The notes under the pieces are model-generated. The model saw only the letters and a program-made list of their open reading frames with translations, was not told the DNA's origin and ran no database searches. The position numbers and the translations under genes were made by a program. 12,951 bases of DNA from JBPCOB01 sp051000715 (GTDB taxonomy: Bacteria > Actinomycetota > Actinomycetes > JALYNC01), in the NCBI GenBank assembly GCA_051000715.1, contig JBPCOB010000086.1, positions 1 to 12,951 of the forward strand. Direction: 5' to 3'. Position 1 is the stretch's first letter, and every line of letters begins with the position of its first letter. Shown piece by piece: positions 1-9,367 of this stretch.

Positions 1-1
1 G

Positions 2-1408
2 CTGGACGACCAGCTCTACGGGCTCACCAAGTTCCTGGCCAACCGGGGGAGCCGGGCCGGCATCTACGATCTGGCGCTGCTCAGCACGTCCTCGGCCGCC
101 AGCACGAGCCTGTCCGGGGACATCACGGCTGCCAGCGTCCCCGAGCGGCTGCGCCGGGCGGTGACCGGGGATGCCGCCGGTCGGCAGGCGTGGACGTTTG
201 CCCCCCTGCGGCACGAGGACGGCAGGACCGAGCCGGGGCTGGTCGTGGGGGCCCCGCTGACCGGCGTCGGCGGCAGCCCGTACGAGCTGTACTACCTGTT
301 CCCGTTGCGCCAGGAACAGGACACCCTGGCCCTGGTACGCCGTACGCTGATCTTCAGCGGGCTGGCGCTGGTCCTCCTGCTCGCCGGGATCGCCGCCATG
401 GTCACCCGGCAGGTGGTGCGCCCGGTCCGCGACGCCGCCCGCACCGCCGAGCGGCTGGCCGCGGGCCGGCTCGAGCAGCGGATGGCGGTGCGGGGAGAGG
501 ACGACCTGGCCCGCCTCGCGACGTCGTTCAACCGGATGGCGGCCGGCCTGCAGCGCCAGATCCACCAGCTCGAAGAACTCTCCCGGGTGCAGCGCCGATT
601 CGTGGCCGACGTTTCGCACGAGCTGCGGACGCCCCTCACGACCGTCCGCATGGCCGCCGATGTGCTGCACGATTCGCGCGATCACTTCCCGGCGTCGGTA
701 GCCCGCTCGGCGGAGCTGCTGCAGACCCAGCTGGACCGCTTCGAGGCGTTGCTCGCCGACCTGCTCGAGATCAGCCGGCACGACGCCGGCGCCGCGGTGC
801 TCGAGGCGGAGCCGGTCGACCTGCGGGACCTGGTCCACCGGGTGGCGGCTTCCAGTGAGGCCCTCGCCGAGCACCGGGGCAGCACCGTGCGGCCGCAGCT
901 GCCGCCTGGTCCGGTCGTGGCCGAAGTCGACCCACGCCGGATCGAGCGGATTCTGCGCAACCTGGTCCACAACGCCATCGAGCACGGCGAGGGCGACCCC
1001 ATTGCGATCACTCTGGCGGGCGACGCCCACGCGGTCGCGGTGACGGTGCGCGACCACGGCGTCGGTCTGCGCCCGGGCGAGGCAGACATGGTCTTCGGCC
1101 GGTTCTGGCGCGCCGACCCGGCCCGGGCCCGGGCTACCGGCGGCACCGGGCTGGGGCTGTCGATCTCGCTGGAGGACGCCCACCTCCACGGCGGCTGGCT
1201 CGAGGTGTGGGGCGAACCGGGGCAGGGGTGCTCGTTCCGGCTCACCGTGCCGCGCCGGGTCGGCGAGGAGCTGCGCACCTCGCCGCTCCCGCTGGAGCCG
1301 GTCACCGTCGGAGCGGCCGCGAACGGCCGGCGCCGGCACACCCGGCCCGCCGGTCCTGCCGCCATGGCTCCCCGCTCGGCTCTCCGCGCCGGCCACCCCG
1401 GTGGCTGA
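2..1408 (+). CDS. mtrB: Sensor histidine kinase MtrB (5' end missing)
   Basis: Membrane sensor kinase of the MtrAB two-component system, which in actinobacteria controls cell-wall and division genes through the regulator MtrA. The frame is already open at base 2, so the N-terminus, the first membrane segment and part of the extracellular sensor lie outside the window; the GTG at 161 is internal. In order one sees extracellular sequence, a membrane helix (about 343-410), a HAMP linker (about 410-570), the H-box FVADVSHELRTPLTT with phospho-accepting His at 617-619, an N-box NLVHNAIEHGEG near 960-990, the DHGVGL ATP-lid region near 1055, an FGRFWRADPAR F-box, and the G2 box GGTGLGLSISLEDAHLHGG near 1140-1195. 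All catalytic boxes are intact. A Pro/Arg-rich tail of about 40 residues follows. The stop overlaps the lpqB start by 8 bases, as expected for the conserved mtrA-mtrB-lpqB operon. Confidence 0.95.
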   Translation: MDDQLYGLTKFLANRGSRAGIYDLALLSTSSAASTSLSGDITAASVPERLRRAVTGDAAGRQAWTFAPLRHEDGRTEPGLVVGAPLTGVGGSPYELYYLFPLRQEQDTLALVRRTLIFSGLALVLLLAGIAAMVTRQVVRPVRDAARTAERLAAGRLEQRMAVRGEDDLARLATSFNRMAAGLQRQIHQLEELSRVQRRFVADVSHELRTPLTTVRMAADVLHDSRDHFPASVARSAELLQTQLDRFEALLADLLEISRHDAGAAVLEAEPVDLRDLVHRVAASSEALAEHRGSTVRPQLPPGPVVAEVDPRRIERILRNLVHNAIEHGEGDPIAITLAGDAHAVAVTVRDHGVGLRPGEADMVFGRFWRADPARARATGGTGLGLSISLEDAHLHGGWLEVWGEPGQGCSFRLTVPRRVGEELRTSPLPLEPVTVGAAANGRRRHTRPAGPAAMAPRSALRAGHPGG

Positions 1409-3149
1409 ACGGGCACGCCGCCGATTCCTCGCGGTGGCCGCCGGGCTGGTCGCCGCTGGTGCGCTCGGCGCTTGTGCGACAGTCCCCTCCGCGGGGACGG
1501 TGCGCTACGGCCGCGCGCTGGGTCAGGGTGCCGGTGGCCTGGAAGACTCCGACATCCATGTGCTGCCGCCCGCCCCGGGGGCCGGTCAGGGCCCGACCGA
1601 TGTGGTGGCCGGCTTCCTTCGGGCGTCGGCAAACTTCGACGATGACCACGCCGATGCCAAGCGCTACCTGACACCGGCTGCGGCCACGAATTGGGACCCC
1701 GACCGCGGCATCACCGTCTACGACCCGACCAACCGCGCGGTACCGCCACCCGTCCCCGCCTCGGGGCCGGTGCGGACGATCACTTTGACGGCACCACGCC
1801 TGGCCATTATCGATCCCCACGGCGGCTACACCGTCGCACCCGGCCGGGTCGTTACGCCTTTCAAGCTGGTCCGGCAGGGTGCTGACTGGCGGCTGGCCGA
1901 TCCCGTCCCGGACGGCCTGCTGCTCACCCCGACCGACGTCGAACGCGACCTGCGGTCGGTCTACACCTACTTCCTCGACCCCGCTGCGCGGGTGGTCGTA
2001 CCGGACCACGTCTTCCTCCGCGCGCCGGAACGTGGCCGGCCAACCGCGCTGGTACGAGCGTTGCTGGATGGACCGACCCGGTGGCTGGCGCCGGCGGTGA
2101 CCACCGCCTTTCCCCCCGGGACCAAGCTGATCGGCAACGTCCCGCTCGAGGGCACGGCCGTCGTTGTGAACCTCTCGCCCGAGGCCGGCCGGGCCGGTCC
2201 GGCGGCCCGGGCGGCCATGTCGGCGCAGCTGGTGTGGACCCTGCGGCAGCTGCCCGACATCTCCGGCGTACGAATCACGATCGACGGCACCCCCATCGGT
2301 GCCCCGGACGCCGCGGACGTGCAGCCGATCTCGAGCTGGTCGTCCTTCGACCCGGACGCCCGGAGTCGCGAAGCCGGTTCCTACTTCGTCCAGGGCGGCC
2401 GGCTCCGCTTGCTCGACGGTGCTGCCGTGCCGGGGCCGTTGCGCGGTGGCGCACTGCCGGTGAGCTCGCCGGCGATAGGCGGCGGCGTCGTCGCGTGGCT
2501 TCGGACGACCGCGACGGCGACCGCCCTGTACGCCGGGCCGCTAGGCGGCTTTCCCGGTTTGTGGATGTCGGGTCCGCGGGGGAGCCTCACCGCCCCCTCG
2601 GTGGACCGGTCGGGTGCCGCCTGGACCGTCCGGACGGGCACGCCGTCCGCCGTACTCCGGCTTCCGCTCGGCGCCGCCAAGGCCGCGGTGGTGCCGGCCA
2701 CCGACCTGCTGCGACTGGGTCCGGTGGCTGAGCTGAAGATCTCCCGGGACGGCACCCGGGCCGCCGCCGTCGTGGGCACCGGGGCGGGCCGCCGACTCGT
2801 CGTTGGCCGGGTGGTCCTGCACCGGGGCGGTCTGCTGTCGCTGGAGGCGTTCCGAGCGGTGGCGGTGAACTTGCTCGGGCCCGCGTCACTGTCGTGGGCC
2901 GACGGCGACCGGGTCGCGGTGCTCGGCCGGATCGGTGTGGCGGGTTCGGGTACGCCGTGGCTGGTGGCGGCGGACGGGTCGACAACGACCGCGGTGACGA
3001 CCAGCGGCCTTCCCCCCGGCGGTGCTGGCCGCCTCGCGGCCGGCCCCGGCGCTGACCTGCTCGCGGCGGCCGGTGGTTCGATCTACCGCAGCGGCGGCGG
3101 GGCCTGGTTCCCGGTCGCGGTCGGCACCGATCCCACCTGGTCGAGCTGA
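1401..3149 (+). CDS. lpqB: Lipoprotein LpqB
   Basis: Predicted surface lipoprotein of 582 residues that in mycobacteria interacts with the MtrB sensor domain and modulates MtrAB signalling (family knowledge). The N-terminus has positive charge (RARRR), a hydrophobic stretch and a lipobox LGAC with the lipidated Cys at residue 25, followed by the family-typical VPSAGTV. Residues about 60-180 form the N-terminal domain. About 188-300 match a GerMN-type domain (FLDP... ALLDGPTRWLAPAVTTAFP... VNLSPEA). About 300-582 are the repetitive beta-propeller-like LpqB C-terminal domain ending in the typical DPTWSS. The GTG start lies inside the 3' end of mtrB, 8 bases overlapping and with no clear Shine-Dalgarno, so translation is probably coupled. 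Length is normal for the family. Confidence 0.95.
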   Translation: MAERARRRFLAVAAGLVAAGALGACATVPSAGTVRYGRALGQGAGGLEDSDIHVLPPAPGAGQGPTDVVAGFLRASANFDDDHADAKRYLTPAAATNWDPDRGITVYDPTNRAVPPPVPASGPVRTITLTAPRLAIIDPHGGYTVAPGRVVTPFKLVRQGADWRLADPVPDGLLLTPTDVERDLRSVYTYFLDPAARVVVPDHVFLRAPERGRPTALVRALLDGPTRWLAPAVTTAFPPGTKLIGNVPLEGTAVVVNLSPEAGRAGPAARAAMSAQLVWTLRQLPDISGVRITIDGTPIGAPDAADVQPISSWSSFDPDARSREAGSYFVQGGRLRLLDGAAVPGPLRGGALPVSSPAIGGGVVAWLRTTATATALYAGPLGGFPGLWMSGPRGSLTAPSVDRSGAAWTVRTGTPSAVLRLPLGAAKAAVVPATDLLRLGPVAELKISRDGTRAAAVVGTGAGRRLVVGRVVLHRGGLLSLEAFRAVAVNLLGPASLSWADGDRVAVLGRIGVAGSGTPWLVAADGSTTTAVTTSGLPPGGAGRLAAGPGADLLAAAGGSIYRSGGGAWFPVAVGTDPTWSS

Positions 3150-3299
3150 GCGATCTACCCATGCGGCCTGCGGCACGCGGGGAATCCGGTGGGATGCGTC
3201 GAGACGTGCTGCGGGACGGCGTGTCCACAACGGCCGCGGCCGTCCACCACCGACCTTTCCGGTACGGCGGCGGCGACCGGCCCGAACCAGACTGGCGAG
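3150..3299. other. lpqB-comF intergenic region with palindrome
   Basis: This 150-base gap holds a perfect 14-bp palindrome ACGGCCGCGGCCGT at 3230-3243. It also holds an overlapping 7-bp inverted repeat, GGACGGC at 3214-3220 and GCCGTCC at 3239-3245, with an 18-base loop. No T-run follows. It may be a terminator for the mtrB-lpqB transcript or a protein site. If comF began at the upstream GTG 3189, part of this would be coding, but that extension has no family features. Confidence 0.4.
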
Positions 3300-4184
3300 G
3301 TGGGCCTGAACCTCCTCGCCGAGCTGATCGACCTGGTGCTGCCGACGTCCTGTCCCGGCTGCGGCCTTGCCGGGGTCCACACCCGGCCGGCCTGTCCCGA
3401 CTGCCTGTCCTCGCTCTTGGACCCGCCTGAGCCCGCTCTTCCCCGGCCGGCTCCGGCCGGATTGCCGCCGGTGATCGCGGTCGCGGCGTACGCCGGCCGG
3501 GCGCAGGCGCTGGTGGTCGCCTACAAGGAGCATGGCCGGCACGGGCTGGTCCGACCGCTGGGCGCGGCGCTGGCCCGGGCCGTGGGTCCGGTCGCGGCCG
3601 GACCAGCGGTGGCTCGCCCGGCCGGGTCCGGTCCACACCGTGGACCAGCCGTGCCGACAGTGCTCGTGCCGATGCCCTCCCGCCCGGCCGCAGTCCGTTC
3701 GCGCGGTCACGATCCGTTGCTGCGGATCGCCCGACGGGCGGCGGCGGAGCTGCGACGGAACGGAGCCGACGCGACGGTGGCGCCGGTGTTGCGGCACACC
3801 CGCCGGGTGGCCGACCAGGCTGGCCTCGACGCGGCGGGCCGAGCCCGCAACCTGGCCGGCGCCTTGGGCGTGGGGCTCTCCGGCGTACGGCTGCTGACCG
3901 GCCGACGGCTGGTTCTGGTGGACGACGTGGTCACGACCGGGGCGACGCTGGCGGAGGCTGCGCGGGCGCTGCGGGCAGTCGGGCTGCCCGTCACCGGCGC
4001 CGCCGTAGTAGCTGCGACGCCTCGCCGGTTGGGTCCCCCCACTGCACAACCGGGTGTCGGCGGGCTAGCGTTGACCGATGGCGCCCGCCCGGGTCCGTGG
4101 TTGCGTCGAACCGACACCGGCGGCGATGTCCGTCCGGCCGGTTCGGCAAGCCGATGCCAGCCGCAGGCGAAACGGCCCACGTAA
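3300..4184 (+). CDS. comF: ComF family phosphoribosyltransferase-like protein
   Basis: Member of the ComF/GntX family, related to type I phosphoribosyltransferases. Its exact substrate is unknown; homologues are linked to DNA uptake in some bacteria. The chosen GTG start gives 294 residues beginning MGLNLLAELIDLVLPTSCPG, the normal ComF N-terminus. The upstream GTG at 3189 would add 37 residues without family features. A likely zinc site is C18-PG-C21 with C32-PD-C35. Further on come the conserved VAAYAGRAQALVVAYKEHGR block (about 61-80), VPMPSRPAAVRSRGHD (about 123-138) and the PRPP-binding loop VLVDDVVTTGAT (205-216). After the usual end (VVAATPRR, about 243) there is a 50-residue low-complexity tail, making the protein longer than the usual 220-250. 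Order lpqB-comF-hpf matches other actinobacteria. Confidence 0.88.
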   Translation: MGLNLLAELIDLVLPTSCPGCGLAGVHTRPACPDCLSSLLDPPEPALPRPAPAGLPPVIAVAAYAGRAQALVVAYKEHGRHGLVRPLGAALARAVGPVAAGPAVARPAGSGPHRGPAVPTVLVPMPSRPAAVRSRGHDPLLRIARRAAAELRRNGADATVAPVLRHTRRVADQAGLDAAGRARNLAGALGVGLSGVRLLTGRRLVLVDDVVTTGATLAEAARALRAVGLPVTGAAVVAATPRRLGPPTAQPGVGGLALTDGARPGPWLRRTDTGGDVRPAGSASRCQPQAKRPT

Positions 4185-4379
4185 GGCGACTTCTCGTCGA
4201 CCGATCACGGTGCGGCTTAGATGTCAGTCCTGCCCCACCGGAGGGTCCGATGCCCCCCGGCCCGGGAGAAGGGCGGTAGTGGCAGCGGTGCCGCGAACCC
4301 CTCAGCAGGCGGATGTGGGGACGAAGACCAGGTCGGCCGGGCGGGCGTCGCAGGGATCCGGCAGCGGAGGAGGACCCAC
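4185..4379. other. Region between comF and hpf (probable hpf 5' leader)
   Basis: About 195 bases. The codons in frame with hpf upstream of 4380 are open back to an ATG at 4221, but the encoded Gly/Arg-rich sequence does not look like HPF and is taken as untranslated. No convincing -35/-10 pair was found inside it. A TANNNT-type -10 (TAGCGT) lies further upstream at 4066-4071, inside the end of comF. Confidence 0.4.
4368..4373 (+). promoter_or_regulatory. Ribosome binding site of hpf
   Basis: A perfect AGGAGG, six bases before the GTG at 4380. It decides the start of hpf against the upstream in-frame ATG at 4221. Confidence 0.85.
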
Positions 4380-5003
4380 GTGGAGATCGTCGTCCGGGGC
4401 CGGCACACCGATGTCTCGGAGAGCTTCCGCCAGCAGGCCACCGAGAAACTGTCCCGGCTGGACCGGCTAGACCACAAGGTGGTCCGGCTCGACGTGGAGA
4501 TCTCCCGCGAGCACAACCCCCGGCAGTCGGCGGTTTCCGAGCGCGTGGAGCTGACCTGCCATTCGCGCGGTCCGGTCATCCGTGCGGAGGCGGCCGCCGC
4601 CGACCCGCTCGCCGCCCTCGACCTCGCCGTGGCGAAGTTGCAGTCCCGGCTGCGCCGGGCGGCCGACCGGCGCCGGGTGCACCACGGCAGCCGCACGCCC
4701 GTCTCGGTCGCCGCGGCGCTGGCCCCCCTCGCGGCCGAGACGACCCCACCAATGCCCACGGCCCCGGCGGCCGCCGACCACAGCTCGCCGGCCGATGGGC
4801 TGGAGGGCGCGGACGGCGCGGCCGCTCTCGTCGTACGGGAGAAGGTGCACCGGGGTGAGCCGATGACCATGGACCAGGCGCTGTTCGAGATGGAGCTGGT
4901 CGGTCACGACTTCTTCCTGTTCATCGACGCCGCCATGAACGCGCCGAGCGTGGTGTACCGGCGACGCGGCTACGCCTACGGCGTCATCCGGCTCGAGACC
5001 TGA
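4380..5003 (+). CDS. hpf: Ribosome hibernation promoting factor, long form
   Basis: Long-form HPF, 207 residues, which binds the 30S subunit and pairs ribosomes into inactive 100S dimers under stress or stationary conditions (family knowledge). Residues 1-105 are the S30AE/YfiA-type RNA-binding domain (VEIVVRGRHTDVSESFRQQA... KLSRLDRL). A Pro/Ala-rich linker spans about 106-148. The C-terminal dimerisation domain (about 150-206) has the hallmark VVREKVHRGEPMTMDQAL, MELVGHDFFLFIDA and VVYRRRGYAYGVIRLE. The start is fixed by the AGGAGG and by the fit to the family N-terminus. In mycobacteria the equivalent gene lies directly before secA1; here a toxin-antitoxin pair intervenes. Confidence 0.93.
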   Translation: MEIVVRGRHTDVSESFRQQATEKLSRLDRLDHKVVRLDVEISREHNPRQSAVSERVELTCHSRGPVIRAEAAAADPLAALDLAVAKLQSRLRRAADRRRVHHGSRTPVSVAAALAPLAAETTPPMPTAPAAADHSSPADGLEGADGAAALVVREKVHRGEPMTMDQALFEMELVGHDFFLFIDAAMNAPSVVYRRRGYAYGVIRLET

Positions 5004-5005
5004 GG

Positions 5006-5167
5006 TCACTGCTTGTTCGCAAGGTGAAGAACCAGATCCGCGACATCGTGGCGAGGCTGCTTCTGGGCGGCGTGCCTCCGCCGGGACAACCCGAGCGCCT
5101 TACCGATCGCCGTCAACTCCGCCGGCAGCGATCCCAGGAGACCGACGACCGACGGCCACTCGTCTTA
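5006..5167 (-). pseudogene. Possible decayed gene end, convergent to hpf
   Basis: On the minus strand a 52-codon frame is open between a stop at 5165-5167 and a stop at 5006-5008, two bases after the hpf stop. It has no ATG or GTG start. Its translation has a plausible protein composition (VVGLLGSLPAELTAIGKALG, then a basic stretch and DVADLVLHLANKQ). I do not recognise it. It could be the remaining 3' end of a lost gene, displaced when the neighbouring toxin-antitoxin module arrived, or a chance frame in GC-rich DNA. Confidence 0.2.
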
Positions 5168-5177
5168 CAGTTGGTGT

Positions 5178-5183
5178 TACGCT
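5178..5183 (+). promoter_or_regulatory. -10 element of a probable leaderless antitoxin promoter
   Basis: TACGCT fits the actinobacterial TANNNT -10 consensus and ends six bases before the GTG start of the antitoxin, the spacing that yields a leaderless mRNA. The only purine-rich motif nearby (GGAG) is one base from the start and cannot serve as a normal ribosome site. A direct TTAC repeat (5165 and 5177) flanks it and might be part of an autoregulatory operator. Confidence 0.5.
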
Positions 5184-5189
5184 CGGAGC

Positions 5190-5423
5190 GTGACGCAGAG
5201 CATCACCTTCCGACCCGACGAGGACGCCCGACGAGCCCTGTCGGTCCTGACCCGGGACGGCACATCGGTGTCGACGGCGGTCCGCTCCGCGTTGATCGAC
5301 GCAGCTCACAACCGGGCCAAGGACAGGCTGCGGACTGAGGCGGCAGCATTGGCGGCTGACCAAGAGGACCGCGCCGAGGCCGCTCAGCTGCTGCGGGACA
5401 TGGACACCCTGCGTGCGTGGTGA
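5190..5423 (+). CDS. Ribbon-helix-helix antitoxin (MazE-like)
   Basis: A 77-residue protein, the probable antitoxin of a type II module. Residues 1-40 look like a ribbon-helix-helix DNA-binding domain: a short strand (QSITFRPDEDARRAL), a helix, then DGTSVSTAVRSALIDAA. The C-terminal 35 residues are charged and helical (EDRAEAAQLLRDMDTLRAW), as expected for a segment that wraps the toxin. The GTG start follows a -10-like element by six bases. The coding end overlaps the toxin start by 11 bases, which couples their translation. RHH antitoxins with MazF-type toxins normally repress their own promoter; that is inference here. Assignment rests on the N-terminal pattern and on the downstream MazF-family gene. 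Confidence 0.75.
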   Translation: MTQSITFRPDEDARRALSVLTRDGTSVSTAVRSALIDAAHNRAKDRLRTEAAALAADQEDRAEAAQLLRDMDTLRAW

Positions 5424-5724
5424 GGTGTACCGACTACGGGCGCCCCTCGAGAGCCGCGGGCGTGAGCAGTCCGGGTCGCGTTACGCCGTGGTCGTCCAGT
5501 CCGACCTGCTTCCCCTGTCCACCTGGCTGGTCGCGCCCACATCGAGCGCGGCACGAGCAGCCAGCTTCCGGCCGGAGGTGCAGATCAAGGGAGAGCTGAC
5601 CCGAGTCCTGGCCGAGCAGACAACCGCCGTCGATCCAGAACGACTTGGAGCAGCCGCTGGACGCCTCACCTTCCACGAGCTCAGACAGGTCGACGCAGCA
5701 CTCCGTGTGGTCCTGAGTCTCTGA
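5413..5724 (+). CDS. MazF/PemK-type endoribonuclease toxin
   Basis: A 103-residue protein of the MazF/PemK family; members cleave RNA and stop translation until neutralised by the antitoxin. The start RGEVYRLRAP is the typical first strand. It is followed by SRGREQSGSRYAVVVQSD, the conserved G-x-EQ-G-x-R-P/Y-x-V-V-V-Q block that holds the catalytic Arg. Then come LSTWLVAPTSSAARAASFRPEV (T of the PTS motif), LTRVLAEQTTAVDPERLG and a C-terminal helix ELRQVDAALRVVLSL. The length is normal and no residue is obviously missing, so it may be active. It overlaps the antitoxin by 11 bases. Codons ending in A or T (aca, gca, cga, gga, cca, ctt) are commoner than in the flanking genes, which suggests transfer. 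Confidence 0.85.
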   Translation: MRGEVYRLRAPLESRGREQSGSRYAVVVQSDLLPLSTWLVAPTSSAARAASFRPEVQIKGELTRVLAEQTTAVDPERLGAAAGRLTFHELRQVDAALRVVLSL

Positions 5725-5729
5725 CCAGC

Positions 5730-5752
5730 GGTCCTCGAGTGCGACGAGGGCC
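5730..5752 (+). terminator. Hairpin after the toxin gene
   Basis: GGTCCTCG at 5730-5737 pairs with CGAGGGCC at 5745-5752 (eight pairs, one G-T) around a 7-base loop, starting five bases after the toxin stop. No real T-run follows, which is common among actinobacterial terminators. Confidence 0.5.
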
Positions 5753-5886
5753 GGGACTCTACATCTGACGCTCTCGGGGCACCTCATCGACCGGCGCCCC
5801 GTTGTGCTCATCGACGGCGGGCGGTCCCCGGTCGGCCTGCGCCTACCATGGACCGGACCGATCGAGAGTGGCGGGAGCGCATCCGA
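5753..5886. promoter_or_regulatory. secA upstream region
   Basis: This region probably contains the secA promoter. A 9-bp direct repeat CTCATCGAC occurs at 5783-5791 and 5807-5815, 24 bp apart. CGGGGC at 5775-5780 could pair with GCCCCG at 5796-5801. A TANNNT-type -10 candidate, TACCAT, lies at 5844-5849 with no good -35 partner. GGGAG at 5873-5877, nine bases before the GTG at 5887, is the likely ribosome site. Confidence 0.4.
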
Positions 5887-8757
<2,871 letters not shown>

Positions 8758-8768
8758 CCCGTGCCCGC

Positions 8769-8782
8769 GTCGCGGCGGCGAC
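8769..8782. terminator. Short hairpin between convergent secA and Rv3235-family gene
   Basis: GTCGC (8769-8773), loop GGCG, GCGAC (8778-8782), in the 25-base gap between the two convergent stops. The stem is only five pairs and has no T-run, so it is a weak candidate for a two-way terminator. Confidence 0.3.
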
Positions 8783-9367
8783 CTACACCAGCCGCAGCGC
8801 GGTGCACTCCCAGCGCCCGTCCCGGCCCTCGATCCGCAGTGCCAAGGCCCGGGCCCGCTGCCCCCGCTCGACCAGCGCGCAGACCTCGGCGACTCCGTCC
8901 GCCGGCTCGCTGACGTGCACCGAGCGCACCAGGTCGACCGGCGGTCGCTGCGCGAACACCGCTCGTTCGCGTGCGGCCCTCGTGGCCATCCGTTGCAGAT
9001 CGTAGTAGACGCCGGCCGCGGTCCATCGGGCCAGCTGCGCGGCCGGCCGGTCACCTGCCAGCACCTCGACGACCGCCTGAACCAGCCGCCCGGCCCACGG
9101 ACGCGGCGCGGCTAGGGCGTCTCCACCCGTCTGGTGTGGCCCTGACCCCTCGGCTGCCGGCGGAACCAGGCGCAGGGGAGTCGGCCCCTCAGGGGTGGCC
9201 GACACCCCGGACGGCAGCGGGAAGGCCAGCGCCAAGGCGCCCTCCGTGGCCTCGACTCGAGGGGGGGCGTCCACCTCGTCGTCGTACGGAGGCTCCAGCG
9301 GGCGGGCCGGGATGCGGCGCACCGCCAGGCGAACAAGTGGCCGATCGAGCCGTTCCGTAACGGTCAT
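8783..9367 (-). CDS. Rv3235 family protein
   Basis: A 194-residue protein of unknown function resembling the actinobacterial Rv3235 family encoded near secA. The N-terminal 90 residues are Pro-rich and poorly ordered (PLEPPYDDEVDAPP). The C-terminal 105 residues are the conserved domain: a helix RPWAGRLVQAVVEVLAGDRP, then QLARWTAAGVYYDLQR, a charged helix, strands VRSVHVSEPADGVAEVCALV, and a final GRWECTALRLV typical of the family. No signal peptide or membrane helix is seen, so it is probably cytoplasmic. Its ATG overlaps the LysM gene stop (ATGA), with GGGAG six bases upstream inside that gene, so the two are co-translated. An accessory factor for secretion or envelope assembly is a guess from neighbourhood only. 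Confidence 0.8.
   Translation of the reverse strand: MTVTERLDRPLVRLAVRRIPARPLEPPYDDEVDAPPRVEATEGALALAFPLPSGVSATPEGPTPLRLVPPAAEGSGPHQTGGDALAAPRPWAGRLVQAVVEVLAGDRPAAQLARWTAAGVYYDLQRMATRAARERAVFAQRPPVDLVRSVHVSEPADGVAEVCALVERGQRARALALRIEGRDGRWECTALRLV

Noticed and set aside
2587..4049. Long minus-strand frames (2587-3636 and 2886-4049) over lpqB and comF
   Set aside because: Their products are Arg/Pro/Gly-rich with no domain, and both strands of GC-rich coding DNA give such frames. The plus-strand genes are clear.
4221..4379. N-terminal extension of HPF from ATG 4221
   Set aside because: A perfect AGGAGG before GTG 4380 and the family N-terminus both place the start at 4380.
5066..5082. GGCGG/CCGCC hairpin as hpf terminator
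   Set aside because: Only five pairs, more than 60 bases after the stop, no T-run; common by chance at this GC content.
4992..5739. CTCGAGACC (4992) and GGTCCTCGAG (5730) as terminal inverted repeats of the TA insert
   Set aside because: The match is short, imperfect and inside hpf on one side, and no target-site duplication is visible; probably chance.
5848..5886. Earlier secA start at ATG 5848
   Set aside because: It adds 13 residues not typical of actinobacterial SecA, coincides with a possible -10, and the GTG 5887 has a better ribosome site and fit. Not fully excluded.
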